Shown here: one piece after another, positions 34,549 to 42,703 of the stretch
Layout: every line of letters begins with the position of its first letter
Numbering within the stretch: the stretch's first letter is position 1
NCBI GenBank assembly: GCA_900320845.1
Contig: ONTS01000013.1
Coordinates: 1-56,874 of the forward strand
Length of the DNA: 56,874 nucleotides
From: an uncultured Prevotellaceae bacterium
Lineage (GTDB): Bacteria > Bacteroidota > Bacteroidia > Bacteroidales > Bacteroidaceae
Direction of reading: 5' to 3'
Program-made: the position numbers and the translations under genes
Notes under the pieces: model-generated
The model's database searches: none
What the model saw: the letters and a program-made list of their open reading frames with translations, nothing else
What the model was told of the DNA's origin: nothing

Positions 34549-36309
34549 TTATTCGGTGATGGTGTCGTTGCTCTCTTCCTGTACTGCAGGCATGTGGTAT
34601 ATCATGTCGGCTAACTCTTCTCCAAGGTGTAGGAAGAAATGGCTCACTATGCCGAGCAGTGTCTTCGTCTTATCCTTGCTGACGATGCGGATGTTGAACA
34701 CAGGCTCTGCTTCTGAATATATTTCGAAGGTCTCAAACTTGCTAAGCAGTTGCAGTAGGATGAGGTCAGAGCCATCTGTATCACTCGGCAGATTGTTTCG
34801 TAGTTTTTCGAAGAGTTTGCCGTTTAAGCGGAAATACATATTCTTATCTTTCGTAGCCTGACTGTCAAACGCGTTCTTTGCTTTGCTGAAGGGCTTCTCG
34901 TTGCCTATGGAAGCGTAGAACATTCCGTCTTTCCATCCTAAATCCAACTCGGTGCTGTCGTTCTTGATGCGATAGCTGTTGTTGCCGTTGGCCTTTGCCT
35001 CACCTTCAAAAATGTCTTTGACAATGAATTTCAGCAGACGATTGTCTTTATCCTTGGTATAGAATTGGATATGTTCGGGTTCCATGGTTTTGGCATTGAG
35101 GCTGATGCCCATCATGCCGTCGCCCTGCATGCTGCGCATGATGGCAAAGATGTCTTTCTTCATCTCGCGTGGAATCATCTTCACCATCGGCATGCTCTCA
35201 ATCTGTTCCACCACCTTCTCGCCGTTGATGTTATACGCCATGACCACATCTTCATCGTTGTCTACGTACTGGTAGAAATCGCCCTTGATGGATTCGGATG
35301 TTGCCAGCCATGTCTCAATCTGTTTCTTCCATGCTCTTGAGTCGGCAAGCAGTCGGCTGGAGATGAGTGTCTCGCCTTTCTCCATGTTGAAGTCTGTGAG
35401 CTGGGCGATGTCTGCCAGCTTACAATCTTCGGGCATCATCATAGCCATGAGGCTGGCGTAGACGGGATTGGTTGCCAGCGATGCGCCTAACCAGAGTACC
35501 TGCATGTCGCCGTCACTCTTACACATGTCGCTGAAGAAGGTGTTGCCCGACAGGCTTTCGTCCTTCTCCTGCTTCAGTTGTTGGGTAGCACGTTCCTTGA
35601 GTTGTGCCGTCGACTCCCCGTTGCGCTGACCGAGGAAAAGAAGATATTCGTTGTTATACATCATAATGCCTTCGCTGAAGAACATGTATCGTATATCGTC
35701 GTTTCCTTTCTGCGGCTTCAGTTCCAGCTCCTTCTTTAATGCCTCTATCACTTCGTCCAGGTTGTCGGCATCGTAAACCGTGGCTATCACTCCGAAGTCT
35801 GTAGGTTGTTCGTTCAGCATGTTGTCGAAGACGTTTGCGGCACCTTCAACAGTGTCCTCTTCCTCCTCCTCCTCGACAATTACAGGCTCCAGCTCTTCTG
35901 CTGTGGGATAGTCTCCGGTAGAATCGGCATACTCCACCTCTTCTTCCTCAGTCATATTGTCATTGCTGAACATGTCGGCAAAGAGGTTCTCCTGTTCGTT
36001 ACGGAAATAGACGAAGAGCGGGTCGCGCAGGTCAATGCCCAGTTTTTGGGGTTTCTCCACGATTCCGAGCAGTACGTCGATGGCACGACGCGACATGCCG
36101 CTGTTTTTGATTTCCTTTTTCAGTTGTTCCTTCCAATCGTCGCCGCCATCTTCGTCCATCTTGTCGGCTATTTGTTTCACATCAATGCGTATGACAGTGG
36201 AGGCGTCCTTGGGAATGAGGCGCGCTGAGGATGGAACCTTGCTGCATGAGCTGAACATCAGCAGCATAAGGGTTACGAGGGTAAATAGGGAAAGGTGTTT
36301 AGTTCTCAT
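34549..36309 (-). CDS. DUF4836-family lipoprotein
   Basis: A 586-residue protein with a signal peptide ending in a lipobox (FSSC, C22), followed by the start SKVPSSARLIPKDASTVIRIDVKQIADK, which is typical of the DUF4836 family common in Prevotella and Bacteroides. A very acidic stretch (around residues 120-155, with a run of six E) sits in the first third. The repeated alternation of strands and short helices suggests a beta-rich surface or periplasmic protein. No catalytic motif is recognised. It is probably cotranscribed with the FtsX-like permease downstream. Function unknown. Confidence 0.82.
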   Translation of the reverse strand: MRTKHLSLFTLVTLMLLMFSSCSKVPSSARLIPKDASTVIRIDVKQIADKMDEDGGDDWKEQLKKEIKNSGMSRRAIDVLLGIVEKPQKLGIDLRDPLFVYFRNEQENLFADMFSNDNMTEEEEVEYADSTGDYPTAEELEPVIVEEEEEEDTVEGAANVFDNMLNEQPTDFGVIATVYDADNLDEVIEALKKELELKPQKGNDDIRYMFFSEGIMMYNNEYLLFLGQRNGESTAQLKERATQQLKQEKDESLSGNTFFSDMCKSDGDMQVLWLGASLATNPVYASLMAMMMPEDCKLADIAQLTDFNMEKGETLISSRLLADSRAWKKQIETWLATSESIKGDFYQYVDNDEDVVMAYNINGEKVVEQIESMPMVKMIPREMKKDIFAIMRSMQGDGMMGISLNAKTMEPEHIQFYTKDKDNRLLKFIVKDIFEGEAKANGNNSYRIKNDSTELDLGWKDGMFYASIGNEKPFSKAKNAFDSQATKDKNMYFRLNGKLFEKLRNNLPSDTDGSDLILLQLLSKFETFEIYSEAEPVFNIRIVSKDKTKTLLGIVSHFFLHLGEELADMIYHMPAVQEESNDTITE

Positions 36310-36410
36310 GATATCAATTCTAAATAGTTATTTGGCATGTTTTTTGCTTTGGTATAGCAGCAGCCACTCAGACAGAAAGAGGCTCTTACACCATATTATA
36401 TATTAATGGG

Positions 36411-36418
36411 CAAAGTTA
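36411..36418 (-). promoter_or_regulatory. -7 element for the DUF4836 gene
   Basis: The minus strand reads TAACTTTG followed by CC. Full match to TAnnTTTG; no -33 TTTG at the usual distance. Confidence 0.4.
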
Positions 36419-36556
36419 ATCATTCATCACCAAAGTATTGAAAAGAGATGTAAAAAAGTGCACTGTGAAACCTTTCGGCATGTTAATTCAGCAAGCTGCA
36501 TTCTTAAAGATTTATAAAAGACAGACGAAAACATACTTTCAAACCACATCCTTTGT

Positions 36557-36564
36557 TACATTTG
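36557..36564 (+). promoter_or_regulatory. -7 element for the HtrA protease gene
   Basis: TACATTTG followed by CATT, 53 nt before the ATG. TTTC at 36537-36540 is a possible but closely spaced -33 box. Confidence 0.45.
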
Positions 36565-36617
36565 CATTAGACAAATCACCCTAAACGCCCTCATAACAAA
36601 CAAAAACAACAATCATC

Positions 36618-38078
36618 ATGAAAAAGATAAGTATGAAGACACTCACACGTTACGCTTGCGTGGTGCTCTCAGCAGCAGCCATCGCATTCTCGGCAGGAGC
36701 ATTCTTCAAGGTGAATGCCATGCCTACGTTTACACCGGGACAGCCCGTCGATCTCACTTATGCCACAGAGAAAGCCCTGCCCGCAGTAGTTCACATCAAG
36801 TATGTACAAAACTCCAAGACGAAGACAGTAGAGGTGCAGGATCCCTTCTCTGACTTCTTCGACCCGTTCGGCTTCTTCGGCAATCCCGGTGGAGGCGGAA
36901 CACAGCGCCGTCAGGTGCAGACACCGAAACGCACCGCCACAGGTTCGGGTGTCATCATTTCCTCCGACGGATACATCGTCACCAACAACCACGTTGTGGA
37001 GGGGGCAGACGAACTGACGGTAACACTCAACGACAACCGTGAGTTCTCAGCACGTATCATCGGTACGGACAAGACATCAGACCTCGCCCTTATTAAGGTG
37101 GACGGTCGCAACCTGCCCACACTGCCTATTGGCGACAGCGACAAGCTGAAGGTCGGCGAATGGGTTATTGCCGTTGGCAATCCTTTCGGACTCAACAACA
37201 CCGTTACTGCCGGTATTGTCAGTGCCAAGGCACGTTCGCTCGGTGCTAATGGTGTGGAAAGCTTCATTCAGACCGATGCTGCCATCAATCAAGGTAACTC
37301 TGGCGGTGCACTCGTCAATGTGGCAGGCGAGTTGGTTGGCATCAATGCCATGCTTTATTCGCAGACAGGATCCTATGCAGGTTATGGTTTTGCTATTCCC
37401 ACTACCATCATGAAGAAGGTGGTTGACGACCTGAAGCAGTACGGCACTGTACAACGTGCCATGATAGGTATCGCAGGCACAGATGTACATGCATACATCG
37501 ACCAGCAGAAGGAAAAGAACAACGAGGTAGATCTCGGTACCAATGAAGGTGTTTATGTTCAGGAAGTAGAAGACGGTGGTGCAGCCAGCGAAGCCGGCAT
37601 TGTTGAGGGCGACGTCATCATTGCCATTGACGGAAAGAAAGTGACCAAGATGGCAGAACTCATGGAAGCCCTCGCCAACAAGCGTCCGGGCGACAAGGTC
37701 AATCTGAAGTATCTCCACAACAAGCGCACATTAGATAAGACCGTGACGCTGAAGAATGCCCAAGGCAACACCAAGGTGGTGAAGAGTGCCGACCTCGACG
37801 TGCTCGGTGCACAGTTCCGAGAAATTACCGATGCACAGAAGCAACAGCTCAACATCCAGAACGGACTGGAAGTTATCAAGGTTGGAGCTGGAGCTATGAA
37901 GGATGAAGGCATCAACAAGGGATTCATCATTCAGCGTGTGAATGACACCCTGATGCGTAAGCTCGATGATCTTCAGAAGGCTGTGAAGGACGCATCCACC
38001 GGTAAAGATCCTGTGCTCTACATCCAGGGCATCTATCCTACAGGTAAGAAGGCTTACTACGCTGTTCCGCTGGAATAA
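36618..38078 (+). CDS. htrA: Periplasmic serine protease HtrA/DegP-like
   Basis: A 486-residue S1C protease/chaperone for damaged envelope proteins. An N-terminal signal/anchor segment (about residues 12-32) leads into the trypsin-like domain with H125 (TNNHVVEG), D155 (DLALIKVD) and S228 (NQGNSGGAL). A glycine/aromatic LA-type loop (DFFDPFGFFGNPGGGG) precedes the histidine. Two PDZ domains follow (about 285-385, with VEDGGAASEAGIVEGDVIIAIDGKKV, and about 395-486). Protein length and order are standard for Bacteroidetes HtrA. Monocistronic, with a terminator at 38101-38135. Confidence 0.95.
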   Translation: MKKISMKTLTRYACVVLSAAAIAFSAGAFFKVNAMPTFTPGQPVDLTYATEKALPAVVHIKYVQNSKTKTVEVQDPFSDFFDPFGFFGNPGGGGTQRRQVQTPKRTATGSGVIISSDGYIVTNNHVVEGADELTVTLNDNREFSARIIGTDKTSDLALIKVDGRNLPTLPIGDSDKLKVGEWVIAVGNPFGLNNTVTAGIVSAKARSLGANGVESFIQTDAAINQGNSGGALVNVAGELVGINAMLYSQTGSYAGYGFAIPTTIMKKVVDDLKQYGTVQRAMIGIAGTDVHAYIDQQKEKNNEVDLGTNEGVYVQEVEDGGAASEAGIVEGDVIIAIDGKKVTKMAELMEALANKRPGDKVNLKYLHNKRTLDKTVTLKNAQGNTKVVKSADLDVLGAQFREITDAQKQQLNIQNGLEVIKVGAGAMKDEGINKGFIIQRVNDTLMRKLDDLQKAVKDASTGKDPVLYIQGIYPTGKKAYYAVPLE

Positions 38079-38100
38079 CTCTCTCAGAGAAGAATATTAT

Positions 38101-38135
38101 AAAAGAGAAGCTGCACAATGCGGCTTCTCTTTTTC
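38101..38135 (+). terminator. Intrinsic terminator after HtrA
   Basis: AAGAGAAGC with GC pairs with GC and GCTTCTCTT around ACAAT-like loop bases, followed by TTTTTC. Confidence 0.82.
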
Positions 38136-38504
38136 TATGTGATGAATGCCCTACATGTCGGCACCAGGCAATAATGGCAGCGCTGTCAAGTGCTGTTGAT
38201 ATAGCAAAATCAGTGATATTGGTCATCAATATCAGTGATTTTGGCTACCAATATCACTGATTTTGCGTCATGAGTGGAGAACATTCAGCATGTTGTCTGC
38301 CGGCAGGAATACGACGGACGTACTGCATGTCGGAGCTCAGTACAGTCTATTACTCATCAAGTGGGGCGGCAACAGGCTGAGGCAATGGAATGAGAGTGTG
38401 TTGTCTGACATCAGTCAGACTATCCTGAAAATAAAACCGCAACGCCTGTTAAAGGCATTGCGAAAGATAATTATTGCGCATTTCACTTTTAACGGACAGC
38501 AATA
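38136..38504. other. Intergenic region between convergent genes
   Basis: It holds the palindromic repeat element at 38204-38266 and, at about 38439-38463, a hairpin (CGCAA.GCC ... GGC.TTGCG) without a T run. An 80-codon plus-strand frame at 38263-38505 begins inside the repeat and resembles nothing I know; I judge it non-coding. Confidence 0.5.
38204..38266. repeat. Palindromic repeat element, ATCA subtype
   Basis: GCAAAATCAGTGATATTGGT (38204-38223) and ACCAATATCACTGATTTTGC (38247-38266) are perfect 20-bp inverted repeats. Between them lies a third unit (ATCAATATCAGTGATTTTGG), which can pair with either arm in part. The right arm is identical to 438-457. It lies between the convergent HtrA and PagL-like genes. 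Confidence 0.75.
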
Positions 38505-38511
38505 ATAACAA

Positions 38512-38538
38512 ACAGGAGTCACATCGTGTTACTCCTGT
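38512..38538 (-). terminator. Intrinsic terminator after the PagL-like gene
   Basis: ACAGGAGT (38512-38519) pairs with ACTCCTGT (38531-38538) around an 11-nt loop. On the minus strand the stem is followed by TTTGTTATTATT. Confidence 0.65.
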
Positions 38539-38572
38539 AGTTTACGGGGTGGGGCATTGCAGATGCTTTCCG

Positions 38573-39961
38573 CTATATCTTGCTTGACCTTTTCAGCACG
38601 ATGGGGTAGGACAGTGCCAGTTCGGTATAGTCTGCCTTGAACAGGTGGGCTTTGACATTGAATCCCAGTCGCAGGTTGCCTAACTTCGGGAACGTATAGT
38701 GCAGGCCGACGGTCTCATAATAGGGCTTTTCCAGGTCGCGCGCCATGGCGCCCATAGCACGATAGAGGTACACACCCAAAGAGACGGGCATGGAGAAATT
38801 GTGGTAGAAGGTCTCATGCTTGGCGGCTATGGCAATACCGAAAGGGTCGGTATGGTCATGTCGTTTCATGAGTGCGTTGATGTCGTGTGTGGCGTCGGCA
38901 TAGGTGGCATAGAAAATGTCTACACCTATTCCCGATGCCCAACGACGGGCATAGCGGTACATGATGTCGGCATTGAAGGAGTAGCACAAATAGTGATGGA
39001 AATGCTCTTTGCGATAGTCTTTTTCGCCTTTAGGTGTCCAGAATTGTGTCAGTTTCCATTCCTCGTCCAATGTCTTCATGCCCACTCCGAGTGTAAAGCG
39101 CAGATAGGTATATCGCTGAAAGCTCGGTTTTACGAAGTCGATGGTATTGGCTTTGTTCCAATGTGGGTTGAGCAGTCCGCCCGGACGCTTGTCTATATGA
39201 CTGTCGTCGTCGAAATAATAGATCAGTGCCAATGAGGGACCAACATAGTTGGCACCCTTGTTGGGGCGGTTGAGTGCGCCGTTGGACACATGCCAGTAGT
39301 CGACACCAGCCCTAAGTCCCCAATGGCTTGCCAGACGATAATTGAAATGTATGCCGGCACCGAAATGGATGAGCCACTTTGAACCGACAATATCGTTGTC
39401 GATGGCATAGCGACGGTTGTATTTAGAATGAGAATAGGCAGTACCGATACTCAACGCTGCATCCATCTCAAAACGATGGAAACGCAAGAGGGGACGCGAG
39501 AACGTACCATACACCGACAGGGTGTTGCCGATACGCGTGATGTAGTCTACTTCTTCCGCCAATCCCCACTGTGGGTCTGTCTTGCGATGCATCGTGGAGC
39601 CATGGTTGAAGCCATACTTCACATTTAAGGAAAGGGTGGGGTAGCCGTAATCGTCGGCAAAGGCATCGTAATCTTCAGGGCGTGGCTCATAAAGCAATTC
39701 TGCTCCTATAGCCATGTTGCTGCGGCCTATCTGGTAATCAGGGTCAAACTTAGCCATCCATCCCGGGTTGACATGGAGGGCTATGCCCAAGTGCTTGCCA
39801 AAAGGAACACTGGAGGTGCGCACGACACTACTGTCTGGCAATGATGCAGAATGAGGGGTAATAGAGGTAGGCAGAGGCTGTACGTTCAGCGTGTCGATGT
39901 TCGTACCTTTTGCTCCTATAGCGGTGCAGAAAAATAGAAGTAGAAAAGTATTACGTATCAT
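38573..39961 (-). CDS. PagL-like acyloxyacyl hydrolase (lipid A deacylase family), outer membrane
   Basis: A 462-residue protein with a signal peptide (MIRNTFLLLFFCTAIGAKG). Strand-rich barrel sequence surrounds YWHVSNGALNRPNKGAN, where H224, S226 and N227 match the His-x-Ser-Asn active site of PagL-type lipid A 3-O-deacylases. It is much longer than PagL (about 170 residues): a second strand-rich half (about 280-462) follows. Removal of an acyl chain from lipid A in the outer leaflet is the expected role, with specificity unknown. Its ATG overlaps the TatD stop (ATGA), so it is translated from the TatD transcript. Confidence 0.7.
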   Translation of the reverse strand: MIRNTFLLLFFCTAIGAKGTNIDTLNVQPLPTSITPHSASLPDSSVVRTSSVPFGKHLGIALHVNPGWMAKFDPDYQIGRSNMAIGAELLYEPRPEDYDAFADDYGYPTLSLNVKYGFNHGSTMHRKTDPQWGLAEEVDYITRIGNTLSVYGTFSRPLLRFHRFEMDAALSIGTAYSHSKYNRRYAIDNDIVGSKWLIHFGAGIHFNYRLASHWGLRAGVDYWHVSNGALNRPNKGANYVGPSLALIYYFDDDSHIDKRPGGLLNPHWNKANTIDFVKPSFQRYTYLRFTLGVGMKTLDEEWKLTQFWTPKGEKDYRKEHFHHYLCYSFNADIMYRYARRWASGIGVDIFYATYADATHDINALMKRHDHTDPFGIAIAAKHETFYHNFSMPVSLGVYLYRAMGAMARDLEKPYYETVGLHYTFPKLGNLRLGFNVKAHLFKADYTELALSYPIVLKRSSKI

Positions 39962-40725
39962 AGTTGAAAGATGCGTTGTGTATTGCTTGTAGTTATTTCG
40001 GCTAATTGTTCGGCAGTCATGTCCAATGCTTGAGCAGCTACTGACAATATGTGTGGGATGTATGCACTCTCATTGCGCTTGCCTCGCATGGGGACGGGTG
40101 CCATATAGGGAGCGTCGGTCTCAAGGACGATGCGGTCAATGGGAATGTGGGGCAACACCTCGGGCAGATGACTCTTCTTGAAAGTCAGCACACCGCCTAT
40201 GCCGAGCACAAAACGTGGAAAAGCTAACAGCTGTTCAGCTTCCTGTTGGTTGCCGGTGAAGCAATGGAATACGCCGCCGGGTAGCTCGTCGGCATAACGA
40301 CGGAGGATGTTCACCATCTCGTTCTGCGCCTTGCGGCAGTGTATCATCAGCGGTAGCCGCGTCTCGACAGACCAGCGCACCTGTTCCTCAAAGGCAAGGA
40401 GCTGTTCCGACTCATATTCACGCGACCAATAAAAGTCCAGACCGACTTCGCCTATGGCAATCACGTCGCTCGTTATCAGTGGGCGAATGCCTTGCAATAC
40501 TTTTTCCCAATTGGAGCGGACCTCTTCAGGATGAAGGCCTACCATAGGATATAGCGTGCCGGGATATTGTCGGCATAGCGAGAGAATGTGTTCGGATGTA
40601 GCTTGGTCGATGGCTGGCACCAGCATCTTTGTCACACCTGCCTGCTGAGCACGTTGGATGACTGCAGTACGGTCCTCGGCATATTCCGAACCATCTATAT
40701 GTATATGTGTGTCGATGAGTGTCAT
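39958..40725 (-). CDS. TatD-family metal-dependent hydrolase
   Basis: A 255-residue amidohydrolase-fold DNase/hydrolase. The ATG at 40725 gives MTLIDTHIHIDG with the metal-binding HxH. GEVGLDFYW (bridging Glu), MIHCRKA, GGVFHCFTGN and LETDAPYMAP supply the remaining ligands. TatD enzymes are 3'-5' exonucleases or D-amino-acyl hydrolases; the true substrate is uncertain. I rejected the ATG seven codons upstream because the -7 promoter box (40735-40742) lies across that segment. The stop overlaps the PagL-like start. Confidence 0.93.
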   Translation of the reverse strand: MTLIDTHIHIDGSEYAEDRTAVIQRAQQAGVTKMLVPAIDQATSEHILSLCRQYPGTLYPMVGLHPEEVRSNWEKVLQGIRPLITSDVIAIGEVGLDFYWSREYESEQLLAFEEQVRWSVETRLPLMIHCRKAQNEMVNILRRYADELPGGVFHCFTGNQQEAEQLLAFPRFVLGIGGVLTFKKSHLPEVLPHIPIDRIVLETDAPYMAPVPMRGKRNESAYIPHILSVAAQALDMTAEQLAEITTSNTQRIFQL

Positions 40726-40734
40726 ATCTTGTTG

Positions 40735-40765
40735 CAAAGATAGCAAGTATTGCTAACGTAACAAA
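40735..40765 (-). promoter_or_regulatory. Promoter for tatD-pagL-like, with a nearly absent leader
   Basis: Minus strand: TTTG (complement of 40762-40765), exactly 19 nt, TATCTTTG (complement of 40735-40742). This is one of the best promoters in the window. The -7 box ends 9 bases before the ATG at 40725, so the mRNA should have only about 3-7 leader bases. Confidence 0.7.
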
Positions 40766-40767
40766 AG

Positions 40768-40806
40768 AAACCCTTCTGCAGAAGAAAAATTCTGCAAGAG
40801 GGGTTC
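40768..40806 (-). terminator. Intrinsic terminator after the MFS gene
   Basis: On the minus strand AACCCC and TTGCAGAA pair imperfectly with TTCTGCA and GGGTT around a T-rich loop, followed by TCTTTTG. Its T tract touches the -33 box of the tatD promoter. Confidence 0.65.
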
Positions 40807-40849
40807 GAGTGATGCTGTCATTAAGCTTCAGTGGGTGAATGCTATACGC

Positions 40850-42481
40850 TTATTCCTCTGTAGGCTTAATGTTGGGCTCTTCCAGTCCGAGGTGCTTCTT
40901 CTTGTCAACAATCTTCAGTACGAAGCCCAGCAACAGAGCAGCCACACCCAGACATGCCAGCATTACCAGAGGCATGGTGTAGTCGAGCTGATCGGCGGGA
41001 GTGCCTTCGGGATTGGTGGCGGTGAGGGTCTTACCGATAAGCAGGGGGAAGAGCCAGAGTCCGATATTCTGAATCCAGAAGATGAGTGCATAAGCAGAAC
41101 CGATAATCTTGGCATCTACCAACTTAGGCACGCTGGGCCAGAGGGAAGCAGGTACCAAAGAGAACGATGCACCCAGTACTAAGATGGTGACGTATGCTAT
41201 GATGACACCGCCTACTGCACTGCCCTTGAACATGGGAAGTACAAAGGCGAAGGTAAGGTGGCAGGCAATGAGCAACAGTGAACCAAGCACGAGCATGGAC
41301 GCTGCCTTACCCTTGTGGTCGACGAAGCTGCCGAGAATAGGTGTGATGCCTACGGCGAGCAGTGGGAATACGGCAAACACTGTCTCAGCCGAGCCGCGCT
41401 TGTACCCCATGAAGCAGAAGATGATGAGCGCTACGATGGAGAGAAGCAGCAGAGACACCTTGAGAGACTTTTTCTTCTGGAAGTTGCTGGCGAAAGCAGT
41501 AGCAGCCACAACAAGCATGATGAGATACTGCACGATGACAACGGTGTTTTTTGTCCAGAATGAACCTGCTTCCACTGTGGGGAAGGTGAGGTTGCACTGC
41601 AGCATGTTGACAGCATACTTCTGGAATGGGAAGATGGCTGAGTAATAGAGTACGCACAGCAGAGCGACAATCCAGAATCCACTGTTGGTAAGAATCTTGC
41701 CGAGGTCGGAAATCTTGAAGGGGTCGTCTTTCTCTTCAGCCTCACCTGTCTGAGAGTCGAGCTTCTTGTCCATGAAGAAGTAGACGATGAACATGATGAG
41801 TGCAATCATCAGCAGTACTACACCGAAAGCAACGGAACGTGATACGTCGATGACGTCGCCCAGTTTGGCAAACATGGGCGAGAAAATCATACATGTGGCA
41901 ACACCGAGACGTGCCAATGCCATTTCCGAACCCATGGCGAGAGCCATTTCGCGGCCCTTGAACCACTTTACAATACCGCGGCTTACGGTAATGCCTGCCA
42001 TCTCGCAGCCGCAACCGAATATCATGAAGCCGATGGCTGCAACCTTAGCTGAAGCAGGCATGCCCTCGTAGAAGGGGCTCACTCCCAACTCGTCGAAACC
42101 AGGAATGTAGTTGAGGTTGTTGGTGAACCATGTCTCCAGTCCGCTGCCGATGAAGCTGTCGCTCACCGCATACCACTTGACAATGGCACCTATGAGCATC
42201 ACCACTCCTGAAAGGATAGCAGTGAAACGGACACCCATCTTGTCGAGGATGATACCGGCAAAGATAAGGAAGAAAATGAATACGTTAAGGAAAGTTTCTG
42301 CGCCCTGCATGGTGCCAAAAGCATCGGAATCCCAACCACGCTCTGACTGCATCAGGTCTTTGATGGGAGACAGAATATCCATGAAAATGTAACTGCAGAA
42401 CATGGCAAGCGCCAGGAGCAGCAGCGCCGTCCACCGCATACCAGCGGAATCTCTCAATGTTTTTTGAATGCTTTGTGTCAT
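40850..42481 (-). CDS. Major facilitator superfamily transporter
   Basis: A 543-residue inner-membrane protein with about 12 hydrophobic segments. The loop GIILDKMGVRFT between helices 2 and 3 matches the MFS motif A (G-x-x-x-D-x-x-G-x-R). SRGIVKWFKGREMALAMG resembles the NarK/OFA-type WF-x-x-(K/R)-x-x-x-A-x-G-x-x segment after helix 4, suggesting an anion or organic-acid exchanger. A second half (about 260-520) follows a charged central loop (KKLDSQTGEAEEKDD). Substrate unknown. Monocistronic, with its own -7 element and terminator. Confidence 0.85.
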   Translation of the reverse strand: MTQSIQKTLRDSAGMRWTALLLLALAMFCSYIFMDILSPIKDLMQSERGWDSDAFGTMQGAETFLNVFIFFLIFAGIILDKMGVRFTAILSGVVMLIGAIVKWYAVSDSFIGSGLETWFTNNLNYIPGFDELGVSPFYEGMPASAKVAAIGFMIFGCGCEMAGITVSRGIVKWFKGREMALAMGSEMALARLGVATCMIFSPMFAKLGDVIDVSRSVAFGVVLLMIALIMFIVYFFMDKKLDSQTGEAEEKDDPFKISDLGKILTNSGFWIVALLCVLYYSAIFPFQKYAVNMLQCNLTFPTVEAGSFWTKNTVVIVQYLIMLVVAATAFASNFQKKKSLKVSLLLLSIVALIIFCFMGYKRGSAETVFAVFPLLAVGITPILGSFVDHKGKAASMLVLGSLLLIACHLTFAFVLPMFKGSAVGGVIIAYVTILVLGASFSLVPASLWPSVPKLVDAKIIGSAYALIFWIQNIGLWLFPLLIGKTLTATNPEGTPADQLDYTMPLVMLACLGVAALLLGFVLKIVDKKKHLGLEEPNIKPTEE

Positions 42482-42533
42482 TGTAATAAAGGTATTTTAA
42501 TTATTGTATATTTCATCGTTACATAAAACGTGG

Positions 42534-42541
42534 CAAAGTTA
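42534..42541 (-). promoter_or_regulatory. -7 element for the MFS transporter
   Basis: The minus strand reads TAACTTTG followed by CC, 53 nt before the ATG. TTTG (complement of 42565-42568) lies 23 nt upstream, a little far. Confidence 0.4.
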
Positions 42542-42640
42542 AAAAGAATATCTCGAAGTACATACAAAAATACATACTTCATTTTATACGGATAGATACG
42601 AGGCCAGAATGGTACTAATAAACAAACATGTATGACAGAA

Positions 42641-42669
42641 AAAGTGGAGATAGCACGTATCTCCACTTT
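42641..42669 (-). terminator. Intrinsic terminator after the GLUG-repeat gene
   Basis: AAAGTGGAGATA (42641-42652) pairs perfectly over 12 bp with TATCTCCACTTT (42658-42669) around GCACG. On the minus strand TTTTTCTG follows. Confidence 0.85.
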
Positions 42670-42703
42670 AACAACCTTTCCATCAAATGGTTGTAGTAAA
42701 ATA

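Larger units (their letters stand above)
36310..36617. other. Divergent promoter region between DUF4836 and HtrA genes
   Basis: No gene seen. A minus-strand -7 element TAACTTTG (complement of 36411-36418) would give the DUF4836 gene a leader of about 100 nt. The HtrA -7 element is at 36557-36564. Nothing else in it is recognisable. Confidence 0.5.

Noticed and set aside
38263-38505. 80-codon plus-strand frame between HtrA and the PagL-like gene
   Set aside because: It begins within the palindromic repeat, lies in a convergent gap, and has no promoter and no recognisable features.
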